From DASPKW01 sp038244055 (GTDB lineage Bacteria; Planctomycetota; Phycisphaerae; Tepidisphaerales; Tepidisphaeraceae), in NCBI GenBank assembly GCA_038244055.1, contig JBBRTW010000189.1, forward strand, positions 1-12,623: a stretch of DNA of 12,623 bases. The letters run 5' to 3'. How positions within the stretch are numbered: the stretch's first letter is position 1; every line of letters begins with the position of its first letter. A program made the position numbers and the translations under genes. Shown here in pieces: positions 6,992 to 12,623 of this stretch. The notes beneath the pieces are model-generated. The model saw only the letters and a list, made by a program, of their open reading frames with translations, searched no databases and was not told where the DNA came from.

Positions 6992-7084
6992 CAGGGGTTG
7001 TCTGAGGGTGTCATCGACGCCCCAAAGGTGCGAGTTAATATGGGATGGCTGGCAAACTGACGCGGGCGGTATACTGTGGAGGCG

Positions 7085-8143
7085 ATGAGGCGCATGACCC
7101 ATTCATGGTTGCTGTTATTGGACCCGCCGGAGAGCCGCCGGCGGATTCTGTGGGGGGCGTTACTCGCGATCTTGCTGATCGGCACCGGGACCGCACCGGC
7201 CGCGGGACCGGCCTCGCGCCCCGCAACTTCGCCCGGCACGCAACCGGTCGATCCCGATCTGGCGGGGTGGTGGCGCGGCGACGCGGCCGATGCGGAGGGC
7301 GCGCGCGATCTTTCGGGGCAGGGGCATCCCGCCAGGCCGGTGAAGGGAAAGTTGAGAATTGAAGAGCAGGGCGGTCGCAAGGCGTTTCGGTTTACAAGTG
7401 AGAGCGGCGAGTTGGCGGTGACGGGGGATGGGCTGGATTTTTCTTCCGATTTCTCGCTGGCGTTGTGGGTTCAACTGTCGGCCGACATTGCCGATGTGAC
7501 GCTGGTGTCCAAGCGCTCGGCCGATGGCGCGTGCGGGTATTCGATGCGGCATGGCATTCGCGCCGTGGGAGGAATCGGCTTCATCGCCGCCCCGCGGGTG
7601 ATCGTGCCGACACCGTGCAAGGCGCATGAAAACTGGATGCACGCCTGCGTCACGTTTCACGAGGGCCAGCTTATTCTCTATGTCGATGGGAAGGCGATCG
7701 GATTCTCGGAAATGACCGGCCTGCCCGCGCCGGCCGATGTGCCCCTGACGATTGGCGGCGGGGCGGGCGACAAGGGCGCGCTCGATGGCTGGATCGATGA
7801 CGTGCGGGTCTATCATCGGGCGCTGGCGGAGTCTGAGGTGACGGCGCTGGCGGCCGGCAAAGAGCCCAAAAGCCCATATCCAGCGCTGAGCAAAGCGGAG
7901 GAAAAGGAAATCCGCGACTTAATCGGGCAACTGGCGGCCGATTCTTTCAGCGTGCGCGAGAAGGCGGCCGCGCGGCTGAAGGATTTGGGGCGCAAGGCGT
8001 TTCCGATTCTGCGGCAGTACCGCGATATCGATGATGTGGAGCTTTCATCGCGCGTGCGGGTGTTGCTGGGCGAGATCGCGCCGGCCGATGCGCCAGCGCC
8101 CGCGCCGCGCGGCCCGGGGCTTCCGCTTCCGGGAGCGCAATAG
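7085..8143 (+). CDS. Secreted LamG-domain protein with C-terminal HEAT-like segment
   Basis: A protein of about 352 residues, probably exported. A basic stretch ESRRR and the hydrophobic segment ILWGALLAILLIGTGTAPAA (about 21-40) look like a signal peptide or anchor. After a Pro/Thr linker, a concanavalin A-like LamG domain spans about 58-258: LAGWWRGD, FSLALWVQLSA, WMHACVTFHEGQLILYVDG, PLTIGGGAG, and the closing GWIDDVRVYHRALAESEVTAL. Residues about 275-331 hold a planctomycete-style HEAT-like unit (DSFSVREKAAARLKDLG, then a copy-like stretch ending RVRVLLGEI). The end is rich in Ala and Pro. Such proteins bind carbohydrate or protein; no catalytic residues are seen. The start may be GTG 7076, ATG 7085 or ATG 7094. 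A GGAGG at 7078-7082 fits only the last by distance, while a TATACT at 7070-7075 would make the transcript nearly leaderless. Confidence 0.85.
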   Translation: MRRMTHSWLLLLDPPESRRRILWGALLAILLIGTGTAPAAGPASRPATSPGTQPVDPDLAGWWRGDAADAEGARDLSGQGHPARPVKGKLRIEEQGGRKAFRFTSESGELAVTGDGLDFSSDFSLALWVQLSADIADVTLVSKRSADGACGYSMRHGIRAVGGIGFIAAPRVIVPTPCKAHENWMHACVTFHEGQLILYVDGKAIGFSEMTGLPAPADVPLTIGGGAGDKGALDGWIDDVRVYHRALAESEVTALAAGKEPKSPYPALSKAEEKEIRDLIGQLAADSFSVREKAAARLKDLGRKAFPILRQYRDIDDVELSSRVRVLLGEIAPADAPAPAPRGPGLPLPGAQ

Positions 8144-8958
8144 TGGCGGATCGGATGATGAATGGCGAGCTGATCGAGCGCCTGGCGGATGCGGCCTGGC
8201 CGGCCGAGCAGTGCCAGGCGCTGGGGCCGTGGACGCTGCGCGCGAGCCGGGGGGTCACGCGAAGGGCCAATAGCGTTTTGACACTGGGGGCGCGGGGATT
8301 GGATCGGAAAGAACTGGCAAAGCTGATCGAATCGGCGGAGCGGTTTTATGCGGAGCGCTCGCTGCCGCCGGTGTTTCAACTGTCGCCGATGAGCCCGGCG
8401 GCGCTGGATCGGATGCTCGAAGATCGCGGATACGGGATTTCAGGTGCATCGGAAGTCTGGACCGCGCCGTGCAATGGTGGGGCGGACATTCTTGTCTGCC
8501 CTGAAGAGATTTCCGGTCAACCCAGCCACCTCGCCTTACCAATCCGCTTGTCAACAAAAATCACTCTGGAACCCTCGCCTTCACAATCCTGGTTTGACTG
8601 CGCCTTCGATGAGCCGGAAGAACGCCGGGCGATCCATGAGGAACTTGTCCGCCGGATTCCATCACCGCGCGCGTTTGCGACAGTATCTGATGGGCGCGCG
8701 GCGGAGGGCGTGGGCATGGCGGTTGCGAATGTTCAGCACGGAATCGCCGGGATCTTCTGCATGGCGACGCGTCTGGAGAATCGCAGAAAGGGCATCGCGG
8801 CGGGAATTCTGTCGTCGCTTTCCGATTGGGCCGCGGCGCTGAGGATCCGCAAGTTGTATTTGCAAGTGATGAATGATAACGCCCCGGCGCGGGCGCTCTA
8901 CGCACGGGCGGGGTTTACCAGCGCGTTTCCGTATCATTATCGGATTCGTTACGAATAA
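8143..8958 (+). CDS. GNAT-family N-acetyltransferase with extra N-terminal domain
   Basis: A 271-residue acyltransferase that should move acetyl from acetyl-CoA to an amine; substrate unknown. The N-terminal part (about 1-108: ERLADAAWPAEQ, GPWTLRASRGVTRRANSVL, PPVFQLSP) is the domain seen in the Rv0428c-like group of GNAT proteins. The GNAT core (about 150-271) shows AGIFCMATRLENRRKGIAAG with the R-R-K-G-I-A acetyl-CoA loop (214-219), and the classic NDNAPARALYARAGF near the end. Residues about 111-136 (GGADILVCPEEISGQ onward) look like an inserted repeat that carries a palindrome at 8480-8501. The GTG start overlaps the last base of the preceding stop (TAGTG), with GGGAG at 8131-8135; ATG 8155 or 8158 are alternatives. 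It is translationally coupled to the LamG gene. Confidence 0.88.
   Translation: MADRMMNGELIERLADAAWPAEQCQALGPWTLRASRGVTRRANSVLTLGARGLDRKELAKLIESAERFYAERSLPPVFQLSPMSPAALDRMLEDRGYGISGASEVWTAPCNGGADILVCPEEISGQPSHLALPIRLSTKITLEPSPSQSWFDCAFDEPEERRAIHEELVRRIPSPRAFATVSDGRAAEGVGMAVANVQHGIAGIFCMATRLENRRKGIAAGILSSLSDWAAALRIRKLYLQVMNDNAPARALYARAGFTSAFPYHYRIRYE
8480..8501. repeat. Palindromic repeat (REP-like) inserted in the GNAT coding sequence
   Basis: GGGCGGACA and TGTCTGCCC pair with one G-T mismatch around a four-base TTCT loop. Read in the gene's frame it encodes GADILVCP; in the next frame it gives GRTFLSAL. I recall both peptides as recurring in unrelated hypothetical proteins of planctomycetes, which fits an interspersed repeat; that recollection cannot be checked here. 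It falls in a linker between the two domains of the acetyltransferase and keeps the frame open. Confidence 0.6.
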
Positions 8959-8982
8959 ATAAATGGCGAAGCTGCGGAGAGA

Positions 8983-9191
8983 GCGGGTCATTCGCGAAAC
9001 CGCAAGCGACGTTGGGGATCGCGCCGCTGTTTTGCGCGCTGAAAACGGGAAGCGGGTCATTCGCGAAACCGCAAGCGACGTTGGGAATCGCGCCCCTGTT
9101 TTGCGCGCTGAAAGAGGGAAGCGGGTCATTCGCGAAACCGCAAGCGACGCCAAGGCATGCGCCGCTATCTGGGCGATCAGAAAGAGGCGGA
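8983..9191. repeat. 69-bp tandem repeat, three copies
   Basis: Copies begin at 8983, 9052 and 9121, exactly 69 bases apart. The first two differ at four of 69 positions by hand count. The third is identical for its first 29 bases and then diverges to roughly half identity through about 9191. Because 69 is divisible by three, the repeat keeps reading frames open in several frames on both strands; one plus-strand frame gives the 23-residue unit RVIRETASDVG.RA.VLRA..GK. It fills nearly all of the 250-base space between the stop codons of the convergent acetyltransferase and desaturase genes. I see no start codon with an SD that would make it a gene of its own. Confidence 0.85.
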
Positions 9192-9208
9192 TTCAGTCGC
9201 CATTGGAT

Positions 9209-10243
9209 CTACTCTGTTTCGCACAACGCCGGGGATGCACGGGGCCCTTCAACCGCGCGCTTGGCGACCATCGCTTCCGCCGTCGGCACGCGCACTTTCC
9301 ACGCCAGACCGAGCCACGACATCGCTTTAATAATGTAGTAGCTCAGGTCGACCTGCCACCACGACAAACCATGCCGCGCGGAGGTGGGGAAGGCGTGGTG
9401 GTTGTTGTGCCAGCCCTCGCCCATGCCGATCACGCCGAAGACGAGATTGTTCCGCGATTCATCGTGGCTGCGGTACGGCCGGCTGCCCCAGATGTGGCAG
9501 ACGGAGTTGATGCTCCAGGTGACGTGATGGACGATGAAGATTCGCGCCAGCCCGCCCCAGAGCAGGCCCAGAAGCGCGCCGGACCAGCTCAAGGTGATCA
9601 ATCCGCCCAGGAGCGTCGGGATCAAAAGCCCGGCCAGCACCCAGATCGGGAACAACTTGCTGACGGCCTGGAGCGTTTTGGACTTGAGAAGGTCCGGGAT
9701 GTACTTGGAGATGGTGCGATCGTCTTTGCTGAAGATCCACCCGATGTGCGAGTGGTAGAGGCCCTTAATAAAGCCGCGCCAGCCTTCACCGTGGAGGTGC
9801 GGCGAATGGGGGTCGCCCGGTTCATCCGAATGCTGGTGATGCTGGCGATGCTGGGCAACCCAGCGGAAGACGGGTCCTTCAACGGCCATCGATCCCAGGG
9901 CCGCCAGGATGAATTCGACGACGCGGTTGGTCTCGAATGATTTATGCGTGAAGAGGCGATGGAAGCCGATGGTGATGCCCAGCCCGGTGGCCAGGTACAT
10001 GCCCAGCAGAATGAACAGGTGGGTCGCGGAGAAGGCCCAGCCCCAGAGGAGCAGGATGGCAAGCACCAGCCCCGCGAAGGGGATGGTGATGACCAGGATG
10101 TTAGTTAGGCGCAGGCCGAAGGAGATGGCGATCTCCTTGTGGGGTGCCTCCTTGTGCGGCGCATCGTGGAGCATCGCATCGGCGGGTTGAGTGTCGTTGA
10201 ATGTGAAAGGAAAGGGCGCGGTGGTGAGGTCGGTCGAATTCAA
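9209..10243 (-). CDS. Membrane acyl-CoA / fatty acid desaturase
   Basis: A 344-residue integral membrane di-iron desaturase that introduces a double bond (delta-9 type by family) into saturated acyl chains, adjusting membrane fluidity. The three histidine boxes are complete: HRLFTH (95-100), HRQHH (132-136) and HNNHH (279-283). The additional NSVCH (246-250) of the delta-9 family is also present, so the metal site looks intact. Hydrophobic segments at about 46-70, 73-93, 197-216 and 219-238 fit the four-helix topology. The first about 35 residues are polar and contain a short duplication, APHKE twice. The TTG at 10243 is the longest start but has no SD; the ATG at 10174 (321 residues) is a real alternative. 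The gene lies just downstream of a leftward intrinsic terminator, so its expression may depend on a promoter or read-through in its leader. Confidence 0.93.
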   Translation of the reverse strand: MNSTDLTTAPFPFTFNDTQPADAMLHDAPHKEAPHKEIAISFGLRLTNILVITIPFAGLVLAILLLWGWAFSATHLFILLGMYLATGLGITIGFHRLFTHKSFETNRVVEFILAALGSMAVEGPVFRWVAQHRQHHQHSDEPGDPHSPHLHGEGWRGFIKGLYHSHIGWIFSKDDRTISKYIPDLLKSKTLQAVSKLFPIWVLAGLLIPTLLGGLITLSWSGALLGLLWGGLARIFIVHHVTWSINSVCHIWGSRPYRSHDESRNNLVFGVIGMGEGWHNNHHAFPTSARHGLSWWQVDLSYYIIKAMSWLGLAWKVRVPTAEAMVAKRAVEGPRASPALCETE

Positions 10244-10265
10244 AGGTAGGGAGGTCCTGAACGGG

Positions 10266-10300
10266 AAAAAGAAAAGCCCGGGGGATCTGATCCTCCGGGC
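10266..10300 (-). terminator. Intrinsic terminator, leftward
   Basis: On the minus strand a GC-rich stem (GCCCGGAGGATC with GATCCCCCGGGC, one mismatch) spans 10300-10276. It is followed at once by the U-tract TTTTCTTTTT (10275-10266). It lies 129 bases past the stop of the RRM gene and 22 bases before the TTG of the desaturase, so it either ends the RRM transcript or works as an attenuator in the desaturase leader. Confidence 0.8.
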
Positions 10301-10428
10301 GGGTCAAACACTCTTTCAAGTTATCTTCGTCGTCAAACGCGCTGGGGGGCATGGGCAAGTCACTCCTGCCCGTGTCCTCGCGGCTATCAATTCTACGCTA
10401 CTCGATGCGATCAGGTGCGATAAAATAA

Positions 10429-10815
10429 TTACCACCCGCCGCCGCCCCCACCGCCGCCGCGACCGCCTCGGCCGCCACCACCCCCGCCGCCGCCACGACC
10501 GCCGCGTCCGCCCCCACCACCGCCGCCGAATCCGCCGCCGCCACCGCCCCCGCCACGGGGACGGTCTTCACGAGGCTTGGCTTCATTGACCGTCAGTGCC
10601 CGGCCATCGACTTCGACCCCGTTCATCGCCGCAATGGCCGCGGCCGCTTCGGCATCGCTACCCATCTCCACGAAGCCGAAACCTTTGCTGCGGCCGGTCA
10701 TGCGGTCGGAGATCACCTCAGCGCTCTGAACCGTTCCATGCGGCCCGAAGAGTTGCTCGAGCTCCGAGGCGCTGGTGTTATAGCTGAGGTTCCCGACATA
10801 GAGCTTCTTGCCCAT
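10429..10815 (-). CDS. RRM-type RNA-binding protein with glycine-rich tail
   Basis: A 128-residue single-RRM protein. RNP2 is LYVGNL (5-10) and RNP1 is KGFGFVEM (44-51), with the usual SYNTSASELEQLFGPHG and GRALTVNEAKPRED; the aromatic residues that stack on RNA are present (Y6, F46, F48). Residues 88-128 are almost only Gly with a few Arg, one Phe and a terminal Trp (blocks such as GGRGGRGG). The same layout is known from cyanobacterial Rbp proteins, some of which are cold-induced; here cold regulation is only inferred. The ATG at 10815 has AGGAG (10824-10828) eight bases upstream. A CATAAT at 10882-10877 may be the -10 box, giving a leader of about 55 bases, but no clear -35 is seen. The GGC-rich tail is prone to length variation by slippage. 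A leftward intrinsic terminator follows at 10266-10300. Confidence 0.93.
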   Translation of the reverse strand: MGKKLYVGNLSYNTSASELEQLFGPHGTVQSAEVISDRMTGRSKGFGFVEMGSDAEAAAAIAAMNGVEVDGRALTVNEAKPREDRPRGGGGGGGGFGGGGGGGRGGRGGGGGGGGRGGRGGGGGGGGW

Positions 10816-10964
10816 TTTCGATTCTCCTGAGAGGGGGTAGTCACCAACCAGCGCGTACTGTAAGTCCTTGGCCGGAATTATGCAAAAGGATGTGGGAACC
10901 CGGGGCTGGCGATTAAGGGCAGCCATTGCGCGGGAGGCGATGGTCAGGAGAACGTAGGCGGGGC

Positions 10965-12236
10965 TTAATTTCCAGCGGGCATCAAGATCACCCGGAGGCG
11001 CTGTTTTCGATCGATCGGGCCGGGGTCCTGCTCGGGGAGATAGGTGATGACCTGTCCGTTGGCGAGTTTCAGGAGGCGGAAATCGCCAGGGGTTTTGAAG
11101 ACGGGTTGTTCTTCGGTCACGAATCGCAACTGCCCCATCACCCGGCTGGTGATCAACGCGATATCGCCATCCTGGCGGCTCATGTAGAGCGCCTTGTTCG
11201 GTGCGATGCCCAGACCCGTGAGCGGGCCCAGCGCGCCGGCGACGTTTTGAAGGATTTCCTGAGGGTAATCCTTTTTCTCCATGCGCCAGACCGAGCCGCC
11301 GGCCAGGCCTTCACCCGCGCAGGCGAAATAGAGGCCCGGGTCGAGCGGCGAATCGAGGATGGCGACCGGCACATAGCGCATGTGCATGTAATCGACATTC
11401 CCCTGGGCCGCGTTCTCCGTGAACGAATCGACATTCTTTAACTTAATTCGCAACACACCTGGCCGATTGCCGACCACCGGATCGAGGTACTGGCCGGTGT
11501 TGCCGCTGTCGCAGATATACAAATCACCATCCCTATCGAACGTCAGCCCGTTGGGAGATACCACCGTGTGAAAGACCGATTGGGCGACGGCCGTCTTCGG
11601 GCCCATGGGGATCGTCGCCAGGATCTGCCCGCTCTGCGAATCGATGATCGTGACACCGGGTTTGAATTTATCCATCGCGGCGATGGCGTCGCCCTTTTCA
11701 TCGCAGCCCCAGGTCATGCCGGTGGAGACGAAGAGGGTGCCTGCGGGGAATTTTTTGGTGTCCTTGGTGGAGAGGGCGATTCCCATGGGGCAGGTCAGGC
11801 CGGTGGTCAGGTCGTGCTTGACCAGGGTGAGCCGGCCATCGTCGCCGATGGCCAGTTTGCTGATCGACCCGCCGCCGACCAGCATGCCGTTGGGACCCAT
11901 GGCGGCCGAGTTGGTGACGTAAAGGAACTTTCCATCGCGGCTGATGGCCACCGCCTGCGGGTGATTGAAGCCGACGACGGTCTGAATGATCTTGGCGAAG
12001 AGCTTGTCGGGCACCACCGAGCCTTTGATGTCCATCGCCGTGAAATCGGTGATGACGGGAACGCTGGTGGGCTTGTAAGTCGGGTAGGAAGTCGGGCGGG
12101 CCCTCTGATCGGCGACAGGATTGGGGGCCGTCGGGATCTCCGGCAGATCATCATCGGATTTGTTGCATCCCCCGAGTGCGATGCCGATCAACGGCACCAG
12201 CGCCGCGAAGAAAGCGGCCAAATTGCGCATCCGCAT
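10965..12236 (-). CDS. Lipoprotein with beta-propeller-like (NHL/SMP-30-type) repeats
   Basis: A 423-residue predicted lipoprotein. The signal peptide MRMRNLAAFFAALVPLIGIA ends in the lipobox LGGC, with Cys24 as the lipidated residue, followed by an acidic stretch (KSDDD), which fits an outer-membrane or periplasmic anchor. A Pro/Thr linker (about 34-62) leads to a domain of repeated blade-like segments: FNHPQAVAISRDGKFLYVTNS (90-110), CPMGIALSTKD, GTLFVSTG, VVSPNGLTFDRDGDLYICDS (225-244), GLYFACAGEGLAGGSVWRM and GPLTGLGIAPNKALYMSR. The repeated G-L-[ATG]-[FI]-x-x-[DN]-x-x-L-Y form is that of NHL or gluconolactonase-like propellers. Four further cysteines (149, 178, 242, 306) could form disulfides. 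No catalytic site or ligand can be named. The ATG at 12236 has AGGAG eight bases upstream (12245-12249). The upstream 173-base spacer contains a TATCAT (12314-12309) but no clear -35. Confidence 0.85.
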   Translation of the reverse strand: MRMRNLAAFFAALVPLIGIALGGCNKSDDDLPEIPTAPNPVADQRARPTSYPTYKPTSVPVITDFTAMDIKGSVVPDKLFAKIIQTVVGFNHPQAVAISRDGKFLYVTNSAAMGPNGMLVGGGSISKLAIGDDGRLTLVKHDLTTGLTCPMGIALSTKDTKKFPAGTLFVSTGMTWGCDEKGDAIAAMDKFKPGVTIIDSQSGQILATIPMGPKTAVAQSVFHTVVSPNGLTFDRDGDLYICDSGNTGQYLDPVVGNRPGVLRIKLKNVDSFTENAAQGNVDYMHMRYVPVAILDSPLDPGLYFACAGEGLAGGSVWRMEKKDYPQEILQNVAGALGPLTGLGIAPNKALYMSRQDGDIALITSRVMGQLRFVTEEQPVFKTPGDFRLLKLANGQVITYLPEQDPGPIDRKQRLRVILMPAGN

Positions 12237-12409
12237 GGAGGAAACTCCTGTTGCCCAATGGAGGAATCAGCGGCCTCATCAGTCTCTCCCGGCACTGATC
12301 CCAGAGCTATGATACACGAATCGGCCGCCGAATGAAGGATATTTGTGAGGTGCGGGTACTGGGCATGATGCTTCTATCGGCTCGATGGCCCGCCGCCTGA
12401 TCTCATCCC

Positions 12410-12623
12410 TTAATACGTCCGATAGTCGCGGCCATCGGAATCGCGCTCGCCCGGGCGAGTGTTAGGCGAGATCGCCCCCGAGCGCGGATCGTAGAACCAC
12501 CCACCCGGCAGTCGATCTTCAGAGCAGGAGGTCATTCCGTACCCTTCGCATGGGTTGGCGCCCACGACGATTTTGGCCAGGCCGCGATTGGCTCCCAGGG
12601 GAAGGGGGGGGATATCGGCCAGA
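12410..12623 (-). CDS. C-terminus of a probable type II secretion pseudopilin-like protein (cut by window edge)
   Basis: The last 71 residues of a protein whose beginning is off the right edge. The end, LPGGWFYDPRSGAISPNTRP followed by GERDSDGRDYRTY, matches the closing segment of planctomycete proteins that start with a prepilin cleavage/methylation motif (pattern G-G-W-x-Y-D-P-x-x-G-x-I-x-x-N, then D-x-x-G-x-x-Y). The stretch before it, GANRGLAKIVVGANPCEGYG, has two cysteines 8 residues apart (C-E-G-Y-G-M-T-S-C), possibly a disulfide. The prepilin N-terminus needed to confirm this is not visible, so the family call rests on the tail alone. The gene is on the same strand as the lipoprotein, whose start lies 173 bases past this stop codon. 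A perfect 14-bp palindrome CTCGCCCGGGCGAG (12446-12459) lies in its coding sequence. Confidence 0.6.
   Translation of the reverse strand, partial: LADIPPLPLGANRGLAKIVVGANPCEGYGMTSCSEDRLPGGWFYDPRSGAISPNTRPGERDSDGRDYRTY

Noticed and set aside
8963..9940. Long plus-strand frame of 325 codons across the repeat and the desaturase
   Set aside because: From 9209 on it is the antisense of a clear desaturase gene, and it has no family resemblance.
10191..10589. Plus-strand frame with Arg/His-rich end opposite the RRM gene
   Set aside because: The Arg/His run is the complement of the GGC glycine tract; there is no independent evidence of a gene.
12275..12282. CTGATGAG on the minus strand in the lipoprotein leader, as in a hammerhead ribozyme core
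   Set aside because: The required GAAA after stem II and the matching stem arrangement are absent, so it is a chance match.
12446..12459. Perfect 14-bp palindrome CTCGCCCGGGCGAG
   Set aside because: It lies inside the pseudopilin-like coding sequence, has no U-tract and is easily produced by GC-rich codons.

Overview
The window most resembles a chromosomal segment of a planctomycete (Planctomycetota, possibly Phycisphaerae-like). This is inferred from several things together: high GC, two Uma2 (DUF820) paralogues in tandem, a secreted LamG-plus-HEAT-like protein, an RRM protein with a glycine-rich tail, a pseudopilin-like C-terminus ending in a GGWFYDP..GAISPN type signature, and several genes without a Shine-Dalgarno (SD) sequence. 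No ribosomal RNA, tRNA, CRISPR array, transposase or phage gene was seen. Most genes are on the minus strand.

Layout. 1-735 (-): N-terminal 245 residues of aspartyl-tRNA synthetase, cut by the window edge. 872-2126 (-): two same-length Uma2-family putative nucleases in tandem. 2266-2787 (+): a GcvR-like protein with two ACT domains, starting at TTG with a strong ribosome-binding site. 2803-3382 (-): an E. coli-type mazEF toxin-antitoxin pair with a readable sigma70-like promoter that overlaps a direct repeat. 3454-6991 (-): a signalling cluster of a membrane histidine kinase, a stand-alone Rcp1-like response regulator, and a receiver-GGDEF diguanylate cyclase. 7085-8958 (+): a secreted LamG/HEAT-like protein overlapping by one base a GNAT acetyltransferase that carries an in-frame palindromic repeat. 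8983-9191: a 69-bp tandem repeat. 9209-10243 (-): acyl-CoA desaturase. 10266-10300: an intrinsic terminator pointing leftward. 10429-10815 (-): RRM RNA-binding protein. 10965-12236 (-): a beta-propeller-like lipoprotein. 12410-12623 (-): C-terminus of a probable pseudopilin.

How the genes may work together. The kinase, response regulator and cyclase are in transcription order on one strand and probably convert a signal sensed outside the membrane into a phosphorelay and cyclic-di-GMP. MazE and MazF form a self-contained toxin-antitoxin unit. The desaturase (membrane fluidity) next to an RRM protein suggests a temperature or stress neighbourhood, but the terminator between them argues against one simple operon. 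I found no clearly new multi-gene system. The most unusual items are the 69-bp tandem repeat, the palindromic repeat inside the acetyltransferase gene, and the structured leader in front of the desaturase.
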